From Actinoplanes sp. TBRC 11911 (lineage in GTDB: Bacteria > Actinomycetota > Actinomycetes > Mycobacteriales > Micromonosporaceae), in the NCBI RefSeq assembly GCF_012933445.1, contig NZ_JABBNC010000018.1, forward strand, positions 62,001 through 126,000: 64,000 bases of DNA, read 5' to 3'. The notes under the pieces are model-generated. The model did not search any database, was not told where the DNA came from, and saw only the letters and a list, made by a program, of their open reading frames with translations. A program made the translations under genes and the position numbers. Positions 10,649 through 18,803 of the stretch are shown one piece after another (within the stretch, counting starts at the first letter, position 1; each line of letters begins with the position of its first letter).

Positions 10649-10999
10649 TTAGTCGACCGAGGTGCTGCTCGCGTCGCTGGTGTAGCTGTCCGGCGGCGTT
10701 TCCATCGCACCCGTGGTGGCGTCGCCGGTCGTCGTGTTCGCCACGCCCGGGCCGCTGCGGGGACGCGTACGGAAGCTGTTGGGTCCGGCATGTCCGCCGG
10801 TCGTGGTCATCACCCCGTGGTCCGGGTGAGGTCCGCCGTCGAGAAGCTGCTCGGTGTCCGCCCCCGCCTCCAGCGTGCTGGACAGCCCCGGGTCGTCGTC
10901 ACCCTTCTCCGGCCGATATGTCTCCGGCTCATCGAGGATCCCGGGACCGTAGTCGCTCCCAAAGATCTCCCGCTCAATCTCTTCGCGCGAGTCACTCAT
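10649..10999 (-). CDS. Unrecognised acidic, probably disordered protein
   Basis: 116 residues, rich in Asp, Glu, Gly, Pro and Thr, with no predicted secretion signal or membrane segment. An acidic first half (EIEREIFGSDYGPGILDEPE) is followed by a Thr/Gly-rich tail (VANTTTGDATTGAM). I do not recognise the family. The ATG overlaps the end of the upstream macro-domain remnant by 8 bp (10992-10999), which suggests the two were once translationally coupled. Confidence 0.6.
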   Translation of the reverse strand: MSDSREEIEREIFGSDYGPGILDEPETYRPEKGDDDPGLSSTLEAGADTEQLLDGGPHPDHGVMTTTGGHAGPNSFRTRPRSGPGVANTTTGDATTGAMETPPDSYTSDASSTSVD

Positions 11000-11640
11000 C
11001 CCGCGACGGTATCCCCGCAGCCCCCATCGACAAAACCGCACGTGGGAAGGGCAACACCGGCTCCTGAGGCGGGTGGACGACAACCCGCACGCCCGGCAGC
11101 CGCGCACCGGCGCTCTCGATCAGCGGCCGCACGTCCGCCCAGGCCAGCCCGCCGAGCCCGCACCCCAGCGCCGGCACCGCCACGGACCCGATGCCCAGCT
11201 CCCCGACAACCGCGACGAGCGACTCCAGCCCCGCTGCGATGTCCGGCAGCCGGGAGGCGCTGCGCCAGTGCCCTTTAGTCGGAAAATTGAGGATGTATCG
11301 CTCACCCTCCCGAAACGCCCACACCCGCCCGAGCCGCACCTCACCGCGCCCGCACCCGCCCGAGTCGGGGCTGACCGCGCCCGCACCCGCCCGAGTCGCA
11401 GCTGACCGCGCCCGCACCCGCCCGAGTCGGGGCTGACCGCGCCCGCACCCGCCCGAGCCTCAGCTCACCGCGCCCACACCCGCCCGAGCCTCAGCTCACC
11501 GCGCCCACACCCGCCCGAGTCGCAGCTGACCGCGCCCGCACCCGCCCGAGCCTCAGCTCACCGCGCCCGCACCCGCCCGAGTCGCAGCTCACCACACCCG
11601 CAGGCCGCCCGGTAGGCGCGTCTCGCATATCCGACATTTC
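10992..11640 (-). pseudogene. Macro-domain (DarG-like) gene broken by a 31-bp repeat array
   Basis: The 3' part (10992 to about 11340) encodes a convincing macro-domain C-terminus: GEVRLGRVWAFREGERYILN, FPTKGHWRSASRLPDI, ALGCGLGGLAWADVRPLIE. This matches the DarG/ADP-ribosyl-glycohydrolase type. A piece of the preceding helix (YARRAYRAACGCGELRLGRV) lies at about 11570-11640 in another frame. Between them are eight extra 31-bp units, a shift of 248 bp, which breaks the frame. Nothing upstream of 11640 resembles the GDLL/VNTVN start of the domain, so the 5' end is also lost. No DarT toxin gene is adjacent. Confidence 0.7.
11328..11592. repeat. 31-bp minisatellite, about nine copies
   Basis: Consecutive units follow CGCGCCCGCACCCGCCCGAG plus 11 bases alternating between tcgcagctgac, tcggggctgac and cctcagctcac. 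The spacing is exactly 31 bp throughout (homologous positions 11328 and 11576 are 8 x 31 apart). On the minus strand one frame reads GELRLGRV, so the unit arose from the macro-domain coding sequence. Confidence 0.93.
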
Positions 11641-12026
11641 CCGAGATTTGCCGGATCGGCTGGGCCGCTGGACGGGCGGGCTCGGCACGTGGCCGCGCGG
11701 CGCTTCCATTCCGTGAGACGGGCGACCGCATGCTGAGACTCGCGCCCGCATCATGGACCCACCGTCCGCGATGTAGGACCAACGTCCATTGTAGATGATA
11801 CTTTTGTCTCGTAACGAGGCTTTCGCCCGGCAGCTTTCTCCGGCCGAATGTGAACCTTGGAGAGTTATGGCTCGAATGTGGGCGCAACTCTCCAAGGTTC
11901 ACAAAAATCCACGATGTGACCGCGGTGTCCACATAGCGGGACGGCCCTGCGGTGAGCGACGAGGAACACCGAGTCGGCGGAGCCCCGGCCCGCATCGGCA
12001 ACACCCGCGGCAGACGCTCGCCGGGC
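11641..12026. other. Gene-free stretch of the accessory island
   Basis: About 385 bp without a supportable gene and locally less GC-rich (for example around 11788-11815). It contains two GGAC-n-GTCC motifs (11755-11767 and 11776-11787) and the 17-bp inverted repeat at 11850-11902. A lost 5' half of the macro-domain gene, or a mobile element scar, would explain it; neither is shown. Confidence 0.5.
11850..11902. repeat. Perfect 17-bp inverted repeat with 19-nt spacer
   Basis: GTGAACCTTGGAGAGTT at 11850-11866 is exactly complementary to 11886-11902. The bases after either arm are not a T-run on the strand that would need it, so a rho-independent terminator is unlikely. An IS-end remnant or a regulator site is possible. 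Confidence 0.85.
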
Positions 12027-12452
12027 TCAGGAGCCTTCGGCCCAGAATCGGGTCAGGCGGCCGACGGCTTCGTCCTTGGTCATGGCGGCCACCTCCGCTT
12101 CGGCGAGGCCGACGCGGTGGATGAGGAGATGGACGAGTTCGAGGGGGAGCGAATCGGCCGGCACGTCCGGAGCGCCGCGGGCGGGTCTGACGCCGTCCTG
12201 CACACAGCTCCAGAACTCGGCGGCCTTGACCTCGAGCTGGTCATGCAGGATGTGGGTCCAGATGCGCGGACCGTACGTGGTCCGATCGACCGGGTGCGAG
12301 ATCCTGGTTCGCAGGATGCGGGCATCCCGTAGGCGCAGCTCGTACGTGATGTGGTGGGTGCCGGTTCGTCCGCGGGCATCGCGGACTCGATCCCAGCCTT
12401 CGATCACGCAGAACTTCTCGTGTGACTCGCGGGTCGGCTCGGGCCGGCTCAT
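12027..12452 (-). CDS. Probable toxin of a toxin-antitoxin pair
   Basis: 141 residues, resembling actinobacterial proteins usually annotated as 'cytotoxic translational repressor of toxin-antitoxin stability system'. The central part HHITYELRLRDARILRTRIS followed by a Trp/His helix (YGPRIWTHILHDQLEV) could be a HicA-like RNA-binding fold; that is my inference. A C-terminal helix has the repeated phrase AEVAAMTKDEAVGRL. ATG 12452 overlaps the antitoxin stop codon as ATGA, so translation is coupled. An upstream in-frame ATG at 12473 is less likely. Confidence 0.75.
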   Translation of the reverse strand: MSRPEPTRESHEKFCVIEGWDRVRDARGRTGTHHITYELRLRDARILRTRISHPVDRTTYGPRIWTHILHDQLEVKAAEFWSCVQDGVRPARGAPDVPADSLPLELVHLLIHRVGLAEAEVAAMTKDEAVGRLTRFWAEGS

Positions 12453-12865
12453 CGGCCCGTCGCCACCAGCCACTCGCGCAGCTGGTTGTCGTCGCTGAGG
12501 GAGATCAGCTGGACGAGGCCCCAGTTGGCGGAATGGTTGGGCGCGTCAAGCAGGCGGTCCTGCCAGTCCTCGGCATACTCGCGCAGAGCGACAATCATCT
12601 CGCTGAGCGCCTCGTCGACCGTCGCGCCGTCGGCGGCCACGGGCAGGTCGGGAATGAAAACCGACCAACCGCCGCCCTCGGCGACAATCTCGGCGCGAGA
12701 GGGTGTCACGGCTGCGAGAAAGTGGCGAAGCCGCTCCTGATCGACGAAGGCCGTCGTCCGGGACTCCCGCCGAACCGTCGCCACGCGTCCACGCTCGGCC
12801 GCATCAAGGAGGGCCTTCAGATGAGTCCGGGCTTCTGTGTAGCTTTCGTAATGAACCGCTGACAT
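12449..12865 (-). CDS. Antitoxin with Phd-like N-terminus and HicB-like C-terminus
   Basis: 138 residues. The first ~55 (YESYTEARTHLKALLDAAER...VRRESRTTAFVDQERL) have the Phd/YefM pattern that binds DNA as a dimer. The following part (WSVFIPDLPVAADGATVDEA...ALREYAEDW) has the HicB-type sheet-and-helix pattern. Such an antitoxin would repress its own operon and neutralise the toxin encoded by the next, overlapping gene. ATG 12865 has GGGAGG 6 nt upstream. A 30-bp palindrome centred at 12918 lies 39 bp upstream of the start and is the obvious operator. Confidence 0.8.
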   Translation of the reverse strand: MSAVHYESYTEARTHLKALLDAAERGRVATVRRESRTTAFVDQERLRHFLAAVTPSRAEIVAEGGGWSVFIPDLPVAADGATVDEALSEMIVALREYAEDWQDRLLDAPNHSANWGLVQLISLSDDNQLREWLVATGR

Positions 12866-12903
12866 CGCACCCTCCCACTCCTTATCAAGCCTGCCCCGTC
12901 GCC

Positions 12904-12933
12904 AGAGGTACGTCAAGTACTTAACGTACCTCT
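12904..12933 (-). promoter_or_regulatory. 30-bp operator palindrome of the toxin-antitoxin operon
   Basis: Fourteen of fifteen base pairs are symmetric: outer arms AGAGGTACGT / ACGTACCTCT and core AAGTACTT. On the minus strand it contains TTGACG, a good -35, so a bound dimer would block polymerase. It lies between the divergent toxin-antitoxin and HhH-GPD genes and could affect both. Confidence 0.75.
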
Positions 12934-12968
12934 CGGTCGGGGCCGTCCAGCTATGGAAGATGACTCGC

Positions 12969-13538
12969 ATGACGATCTCGCTGCCGGTACCGGCTGAGGC
13001 CAACGAACTGCTCAACGACGATCCACTGGCGCTCATCATCGGCATGACTCTCGACCAGCAGATTCCGCTGGAGAAGGCGTTCACCTCGCCCTGGGTTCTC
13101 GCGCAGCGCCTCGGGCACGCGCCGACCGCCACCGAGCTCGCCGAGTTCGACCCCGAGGCGCTCAACGCGATCTTTGCCGAGCCGCCCGCGCTGCACCGGT
13201 TCCCCAAGGCGATGGCCGCCCGCGTGCAGGACGTCTGCCGGGCGCTCGTGGACCGCTACGACGGGGTGCCCGCCAACCTCTGGGCCGGCGTTGACGACGG
13301 CGCCGAGCTGCTCAAGCGGGTCGCCTCGCTGCCCGGGTTCGGCAAGCAGAAGTCGCAGATCTTCGTGGCGCTGCTCGGCAAGCAGTACGCCGTGCGGCCG
13401 GCCGGCTGGCGGGAGGCCGCGGGGCACTACGGCGAGGAGGGCTCGTTCCGGTCGGTCGCGGACATCGTCGACGAGGCCTCGCTGGGCAAGGTGCGCGCTT
13501 TCAAGAAGGAGATGAAAGCCGCCGCCAAAGCCGGATAA
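12969..13538 (+). CDS. HhH-GPD-family base-excision repair protein
   Basis: 189 residues. The helix-hairpin-helix is ASLPGFGKQKSQIFVALLGK, and the N-terminal part (DPLALIIGMTLDQQIPLEKAF) matches the actinobacterial HhH-GPD-type proteins annotated as DNA glycosylases. It has no Fe-S cysteines. The lesion specificity is unknown. ATG 12969 has GGAAG 9 nt upstream; ATG 12960 is in frame and gives three more residues. It diverges from the toxin-antitoxin operon and may share its operator region. Confidence 0.85.
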   Translation: MTISLPVPAEANELLNDDPLALIIGMTLDQQIPLEKAFTSPWVLAQRLGHAPTATELAEFDPEALNAIFAEPPALHRFPKAMAARVQDVCRALVDRYDGVPANLWAGVDDGAELLKRVASLPGFGKQKSQIFVALLGKQYAVRPAGWREAAGHYGEEGSFRSVADIVDEASLGKVRAFKKEMKAAAKAG

Positions 13539-13700
13539 GTCCGCTTTTAAGTATTTGAATATCCCCTCGACCCGCGATTTGTCGGTGCCAGGATCGCTCT
13601 AGGCGAACCGCGCCGGCGGAAACCCCGATCAAGCACCCGTACGCCCGGACAAAGCACCCCGGGTGATCAGCCGTGCCTGAGAAGGAGTGGGAGGGGACTC

Positions 13701-15743
13701 ATGCCGTTGACGACGAGCACCACCAACGGGCGTGCCACCGACAAGTCCCGGCCGCCCGCCGCCACCTCAGAGCCGGCCCGCGATGCCCGCCTCGGGGGCA
13801 CCGGGCAGAACAGCCGCGACGGGAGCACTGGGCGGAGCCGCGACGGGGGCACCGGGCAGAACGGCCGCGATGGAGTCACCGAGCGAAACCGCCGCGACGC
13901 CGCCACCGAGCAGAGCCGCCGCCAAGCCCGCTCGGTGGCCCGGCAACAGCAAGCCGCGGAGCGCATCGCCGTCGCGACCGCCCAGATCTCCGCCCAGAAC
14001 GCCCAGGCCGCCGAGGCCTCCCGCCAGCTCACCGAGTCGATGCAACAGATCTCGGCCGGCGCCGAGCAAGCCTCCGGCGCCACTCAGCAAAGCCTGGCCG
14101 CGATGAGCCAGGTGGACGACCGCGTGGGCCGCCAGGGCCGCACCACCCGCCAGGTCGCCGAGCTGAGCCAGGCGCTGCAGAACCTCCTCGCCGAGACCCG
14201 CGACGGCATCAGCGGCCTGCTCGCGAACGTCGACAGCGCTTCCGCCCGCCAGGCCGCCTCCGTCGTGACCATCTCCGAGCTGGAGAAACAGGCGGACGAG
14301 ATCGGTGAGATCGTCAAGACCGTCGCGCATATCGCGGACCAGACCAACCTGCTCGCCCTGAACGCGGCGATCGAGGCCGCCCGGGCCCGCCAGCACGGCA
14401 AGGGTTTCGCGGTGGTGGCCGACGAGGTACGCACCCTGGCGGAGACAAGCGAGCGCAGCGCCCGGCAGATCCGCGACCTGATCGACGAGGTCCGGGCCAG
14501 CGTCACGCGGATCGCGTCCGCGGTCCAGTCGTCCGCGGAGACGGCGCGCGGCGAGGTCGAGAAGGGCAAGTCGATCACGGATCAGCTGGAGACGCTCCGC
14601 GGCGACATGGGCGTGATCATGGACGGCGCCACCGAGATGGCGCAGGCGGCCGCGGAGGCCTCGCGGGCGACGGTGGTCGCGAAGACCAGCTCCGAGGAGA
14701 TCGCCGCCGCCGCCGAGCAGCAGTCGGCGGCCTGCGAGCAGGTGCTGCTGACGGTCGGCCAGCAGACCCAGGCGTTGCAGCAGAGCGAGGAGGCCGCGGA
14801 CGCGCTCGCGGAGATCTCCGAGGGCCTGCGCACGAGCATCGACATCAGCAAGAACGCCGAGGAGGTGGCCGCGACGGCCGAGGAGCTCTCCGCCGCCGTC
14901 GAGGAGATCACCCGCGCCGCGAACCAGATCAACCTGGCCATCCTGGAGATCAATTCGGGGGCCCGGACGGCGGCCGAGAAGGGCCAGCGGACGGTCGAGG
15001 CGGTGACCCGGATCGAGCAGGGCGCCCAGCTGTCCGAGGCCCGGGCCGGCGGTGCGGTGGGGCGATCCGACGCGATCCTGACGATGCTCGCCACCAACAA
15101 GGACGCCGTCGATTCGATGATCGAGGCGATCGGCCGGGCCGCGCGGGACGGCATCGAGAACGTCCGCAAGGTGACCGAACTGGAGCAGATCTCCCGGCGC
15201 ATCGACAAAATCGTCGACGCCATCGCCAGCGTCTCGATCCAGACCAACATGCTCGCGGTCAACGGCTCGGTGGAGTCCGCCCGGGCCGGCGAGTTCGGCA
15301 AGGGTTTCGCGGTGGTGTCCACGGACATCCGCAACCTGGCCCGCGACTCGGCCGACAACGCCGACCGGATCAAGGACCTGGTGAAGTCGGTGCAGGACCG
15401 GATCATCGAGGTGCGCGGGGACCTGGCGGAGACGAGCCGGCAGGCGCTCGCCGAGGTCGAGGTCGCCAAGGCCACCACCGCGCGGCTCGTCGACATCGGG
15501 CGGGACATGCGGCAGGTCCGGGCCGGCAACGACGAGGTGCGCGAGTCGGCACTGCAGATCGTTGGCACGCTCGCCGAGGTCAAGGCCGGGCTGGAGCAGA
15601 TCGCGACCGCGGCCGAGGAGGCCGGGCAACTGGCCGCGCAGGCGTCGACGGCCGCCAACGAGCAGGCCCAGGGCGCCGAGGAGCTGGCCGGCGCCGTGGA
15701 GGAGATCGCGGCGCTGGCCGACGACCTGCAGAACGTGACGTGA
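13701..15743 (+). CDS. Soluble methyl-accepting chemotaxis protein with two signalling tips
   Basis: 680 residues with no membrane segment. Residues 1-75 are basic, low complexity, with a GGTGQN(S/G)RDG-like repeat. Two receptor hairpin tips follow: QTNLLALNAAIEAARA...GKGFAVVADEVR at about 214-244, and QTNMLAVNGSVESARA...GKGFAVVSTDIR at about 514-544. Each is embedded in long heptad coiled coil, so the chain folds as two antiparallel rods in series. One tip is canonical and the second is altered (NAAIEAA becomes NGSVESA). It heads the operon; GAAGGAGTGGGAGG precedes the ATG. The ligand domain, if any, is not recognisable. Confidence 0.9.
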   Translation: MPLTTSTTNGRATDKSRPPAATSEPARDARLGGTGQNSRDGSTGRSRDGGTGQNGRDGVTERNRRDAATEQSRRQARSVARQQQAAERIAVATAQISAQNAQAAEASRQLTESMQQISAGAEQASGATQQSLAAMSQVDDRVGRQGRTTRQVAELSQALQNLLAETRDGISGLLANVDSASARQAASVVTISELEKQADEIGEIVKTVAHIADQTNLLALNAAIEAARARQHGKGFAVVADEVRTLAETSERSARQIRDLIDEVRASVTRIASAVQSSAETARGEVEKGKSITDQLETLRGDMGVIMDGATEMAQAAAEASRATVVAKTSSEEIAAAAEQQSAACEQVLLTVGQQTQALQQSEEAADALAEISEGLRTSIDISKNAEEVAATAEELSAAVEEITRAANQINLAILEINSGARTAAEKGQRTVEAVTRIEQGAQLSEARAGGAVGRSDAILTMLATNKDAVDSMIEAIGRAARDGIENVRKVTELEQISRRIDKIVDAIASVSIQTNMLAVNGSVESARAGEFGKGFAVVSTDIRNLARDSADNADRIKDLVKSVQDRIIEVRGDLAETSRQALAEVEVAKATTARLVDIGRDMRQVRAGNDEVRESALQIVGTLAEVKAGLEQIATAAEEAGQLAAQASTAANEQAQGAEELAGAVEEIAALADDLQNVT

Positions 15744-16735
15744 CCGCAATGGCGAGCGAAACGGCCGACGACGACCACGTCACCTTCGACATGGCCGGCC
15801 AGCGGTACGCCTTCCCGATGAGCCGGGTGCGGGAGATCGTCCGCATGCCGGCTCTGGTCCGGGTGCCGCTCGGGCCGCCCGCGCTGGAGGGCCTGGCGAA
15901 TCTGCGGGGCCGGATGCTCCCGGTGGTCAGCCTCCGGCGGTGCTGCGCGATGCCGGACGCCGAGCACGACGACGCGACCCGGGTGATCATGGTGGACGGC
16001 GGCGTACCGCTGGGCTTCGTGGTCGACCGGGTGTCCGGCGTGCTCAGCATGGCGACGGTCGAGCCGGCCGAGGATCCCCTGATCGGCGTGATCAGGACGG
16101 ACCACGACGTGATCCCGGTCCTGGACGTGGACCGCCTGGTCGGCGCCGAGTTCAACCGGCCGGCGGCCCAGCACGTGACGGCCGGCCAACCGGCCCAGAC
16201 GCCGGAGCGCGGCGACGACGGGGCCGCCGCGACCCGCGACGAGGTCGTCGAGCGGCCGGCCGAGACCGACGACGAGGACGTGTACGTCGTTTTCCGGCTG
16301 GACGGGCAGGAGTACGCCGTCGACGTGGACGCGGTCCAGGAGATCATTCGCGTGCCGGGGACACTCATCGGCGTACCCAGGTCGCTTGATTTCGTCGAGG
16401 GTCTGGTGAACCTGCGTGGTGCCGTGCTGCCGGTGGTCGACCTGCGGACCCGGCTCGGCCTGCGGCGGCGCGAGCGCGACGAGCGGCAGCGCATCGTGGT
16501 GCTGATCATCGACGGGGTGCGGACCGGCTTCGTCGTCGACTCGGTGGCCGAGGTGGCCCGGGTCGGCCGGCAGGTGCCGGAACCCGCGCCGCGCCTCTCC
16601 GCGGACCAGGCCCGGGTGGTGTCGAAGGTGGCGAACCTGCCCGGCCACCGGCGGCTGCTGCTGATGATCCAGCTCGACCAGTTGCTGCCCGCCGGGCACG
16701 CCGAGGCATGGGAGGACGCCCTCGCGGGCGTCTGA
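15740..16735 (+). CDS. cheW: Double CheW-domain coupling protein
   Basis: 331 residues with two CheW domains in tandem, about 12-140 (VTFDMAGQRYAFPMSRVREI, LANLRGRMLPVVSLR) and about 180-325 (YVVFRLDGQEYAVDVDAVQE, LVNLRGAVLPVVDLR), joined by an acidic linker. CheW links receptors to the CheA kinase. Two copies in one chain match the two receptor tips of the gene before it, which is an attractive pairing but unproven. GTG 15740 overlaps the receptor stop codon (GTGA). Confidence 0.92.
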   Translation: MTAMASETADDDHVTFDMAGQRYAFPMSRVREIVRMPALVRVPLGPPALEGLANLRGRMLPVVSLRRCCAMPDAEHDDATRVIMVDGGVPLGFVVDRVSGVLSMATVEPAEDPLIGVIRTDHDVIPVLDVDRLVGAEFNRPAAQHVTAGQPAQTPERGDDGAAATRDEVVERPAETDDEDVYVVFRLDGQEYAVDVDAVQEIIRVPGTLIGVPRSLDFVEGLVNLRGAVLPVVDLRTRLGLRRRERDERQRIVVLIIDGVRTGFVVDSVAEVARVGRQVPEPAPRLSADQARVVSKVANLPGHRRLLLMIQLDQLLPAGHAEAWEDALAGV

Positions 16736-16743
16736 CCGTCCAG

Positions 16744-17331
16744 ATGGCCACCACCGGCGGGGTCGACCTCGTGCTGATCGGCTCGTCCACCGGCGGCCCG
16801 GCCCTGCTCACCCAGCTGTTACCCCAGCTACCGGCCACCCTCGGGGCGCCGGTGGTGGTGGCCCAGCACATCCCGGCGTCGTTCACCGGCACGCTCGCCC
16901 GCCGCCTGGACGAAATCTGCGCCTTGCGGGTCCACGAGGTCGACCGGATCATGACGCTGCGCCGGGGCGGCGTCTACCTGGGCCGGGGCAGCGCCGACGT
17001 GGTGGTCGCCCGGCGCACCGACGGCCTGATCGTCAAGTCGGTGCCGGCCGCCGCCGAATACCGCTGGCATCCGAGCGTGGACCGCCTGGTGGCCAGCGCC
17101 CGCCGGCACGTCGACGCGCACCGCATGGTGTGCGCGCTGCTCACCGGCATGGGCGACGACGGCGCCACCGAGATGGCCGCGGTCCACCGCGCCGGCGGCC
17201 GCACGATCGCCGAGGCCGAGGAGACCGCCGTGGTCTGGGGAATGCCCGGCGACCTCACCCGGCGCGGCGGCGCGACCGAGGTGCTGCCGTCATACGCGAT
17301 CGCCGACCGGCTGGCCGGCTGGGTCCGGTAG
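16744..17331 (+). CDS. cheB: CheB-type methylesterase lacking a receiver domain
   Basis: 195 residues containing only the catalytic domain of CheB. The triad is visible: Ser15 in GSSTGGP, His42 in VVAQHIPASFTG, and Asp in TGMGDDGA (about 138-139). It would demethylate or deamidate the receptor. The missing receiver means it cannot be switched on by CheA phosphorylation in the usual way. ATG 16744 lies 8 bp after the cheW stop; ATG 16708 is also in frame (28-bp overlap). Neither has a good ribosome-binding site, so coupling to cheW is likely. Confidence 0.9.
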   Translation: MATTGGVDLVLIGSSTGGPALLTQLLPQLPATLGAPVVVAQHIPASFTGTLARRLDEICALRVHEVDRIMTLRRGGVYLGRGSADVVVARRTDGLIVKSVPAAAEYRWHPSVDRLVASARRHVDAHRMVCALLTGMGDDGATEMAAVHRAGGRTIAEAEETAVVWGMPGDLTRRGGATEVLPSYAIADRLAGWVR

Positions 17332-17346
17332 AAGAGGAGAAACCAC

Positions 17347-17931
17347 GTGGGACTCGTCCGCCGCAAGCCGGAACCCGAAGCGGAACATCCGAAACCGTCG
17401 GTGGAGCAGCTCGACGATCCGGACCCGGAACATCGCCGGCAGGCCGCGCTCGGACTCGAGGGCGTCGCCGAGGCGGTGCCGGCGCTGCTCGACCGGGTCG
17501 CGGCCGAACGGGAGCCGCAGGTCCGCGACGCGATGCTGACGACGCTGGCCGCCGTCGACAGCCCCGCCGTCGCCGAGGCGCTCGCCGGGCACCTGGCCAG
17601 CGACGACGCCGCGCTGCGTACCGCTGTCGCGGAGGCCCTGGCCACCATGCCGGTGTCGGTCCCGGCGATCATGCCGGGCCTGCTCACCGACCCCGACCAC
17701 CGCGTACGCGTGATGACCGCGATGATCCTCGCCGACCTGCCCCACCCGGCGTCGTTGATGTGGCTCTCCGACATGATCCGCGACGACCCGCATCCGAACG
17801 TGGTCGCGGCCGCCATCGACGCGCTGCTGCCCTCGGCCGGGCCCCAGCACGCCGAACTGCTGCGGGGCGCCGCGCGGCGCTTTCCGGACGACCCGTTCCT
17901 GCGGTTCACGGTGGATGCGGCCCTGCGATGA
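17347..17931 (+). CDS. HEAT-repeat protein of the chemosensory operon
   Basis: 194 residues of alpha-helical HEAT repeats (DPDPEHRRQAALGLEGV, REPQVRDAMLTTLAAV, SDDAALRTAVAEALATM, DPDHRVRVMTAMILADL, DPHPNVVAAAIDALL). HEAT proteins next to che genes usually act as protein-binding scaffolds; the partner here is unknown. GTG 17347 has AGAGGAGA upstream. Its stop overlaps the cheR start (ATGA). Confidence 0.88.
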   Translation: MGLVRRKPEPEAEHPKPSVEQLDDPDPEHRRQAALGLEGVAEAVPALLDRVAAEREPQVRDAMLTTLAAVDSPAVAEALAGHLASDDAALRTAVAEALATMPVSVPAIMPGLLTDPDHRVRVMTAMILADLPHPASLMWLSDMIRDDPHPNVVAAAIDALLPSAGPQHAELLRGAARRFPDDPFLRFTVDAALR

Positions 17932-18803
17932 CACGCGCGACGTCGCCCGGCCCCGGGCTCGGCCAGGCCGACTTCGAGAAGTTCCGCGAGTACTTCTACA
18001 AACGCACCGGCATCCAGTTCGCCGGGTCCAAGCGTTACTTCGTGGACAAGCGGATCGACGCCTGCATCCGCGGCGCCGGCTTCGACAGCTTCCTGACCTG
18101 GTTCGCGGCGCTACGACTCAGCGACCAGCCTGACCTGCTTCAAGACGTGATCAACCAGCTCACCATCAACGAGACGTACTTCCTGCGCGAGGACTACCAG
18201 TTCGACTCGATGATCAAGACGGTGTTGCCGGAGGTGCTGGCCGCGCGTGGCGGCGCGGCCCGGATCGACGGGCCCGTCAAGATCCTCTCGCTGCCCTGCT
18301 CAACCGGCGAGGAACCGTACTCGATCGCGTTGCGCCTGCTCGAGGAGTGGGACCAGATCGACACCGTGGACGTGGAGATCCACGGCGCCGACATCGACAG
18401 CGCGGTGCTCGACCAGGCCCGGCACGGTAGCTACGGCGAGCGGTCGCTGCAGCGGGTGCCCAAGCGCTGGGTGACCAAGTACTTCGCCCCGGTCGGCGCC
18501 GGCCGCTTCCAGCTCGACGCGGAGATCCGCGACGTGGTGACGCTGCACCAGATGAACGTCTGCGACACCGCGGCGATGCGCAGGTTCCGCGAATTCGACG
18601 TGGTCTTCTGCCGGAACGTGCTGATCTATTTCGACGAGCTGTCCAGCCGGCGGGCCGCGGAGAACCTCTACGGCGCGATGCGTCCCGGCGGCTACCTGTT
18701 CCTCGGCCACTCCGAGTCGATGAGCCGCATCTCGCCGATCTTCACACCCACCCGCCTGCCCGAGGGCATCGTCTACCAGCGACCGAACACCGGAGCGAAG
18801 TGA
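17928..18803 (+). CDS. cheR: CheR protein-glutamate methyltransferase
   Basis: 291 residues. The N-terminal helical domain (FREYFYKRTGIQFAGSKRY, INETYFLREDYQF) is followed by the SAM-binding fold (LSLPCSTGEEPYSIALRLLE, GADIDSAVLDQARHG) and VVFCRNVLIYFD. It methylates receptor glutamates, opposing CheB. It has no TPR extension. Overlaps the HEAT gene at ATGA and abuts the response regulator gene. Confidence 0.95.
   Translation: MTRATSPGPGLGQADFEKFREYFYKRTGIQFAGSKRYFVDKRIDACIRGAGFDSFLTWFAALRLSDQPDLLQDVINQLTINETYFLREDYQFDSMIKTVLPEVLAARGGAARIDGPVKILSLPCSTGEEPYSIALRLLEEWDQIDTVDVEIHGADIDSAVLDQARHGSYGERSLQRVPKRWVTKYFAPVGAGRFQLDAEIRDVVTLHQMNVCDTAAMRRFREFDVVFCRNVLIYFDELSSRRAAENLYGAMRPGGYLFLGHSESMSRISPIFTPTRLPEGIVYQRPNTGAK

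Noticed and set aside
10992..11640. A DarTG toxin-antitoxin system
   Set aside because: The macro domain resembles DarG but is broken, and no DarT-like ADP-ribosyltransferase gene lies on either side.
11850..11902. Rho-independent terminator
   Set aside because: A strong stem but no T-run after it in either direction, and no intact gene ends close by.
13767..15749. A 660-codon open frame antisense to the receptor gene
   Set aside because: High-GC third-position bias creates long antisense frames; this one has no domain, while the plus strand encodes a clear receptor.
17347..17931. Phycobilisome lyase function for the HEAT protein
   Set aside because: PBS-lyase HEAT similarity is only structural; there is no phycobilin context and the gene lies inside a che operon.
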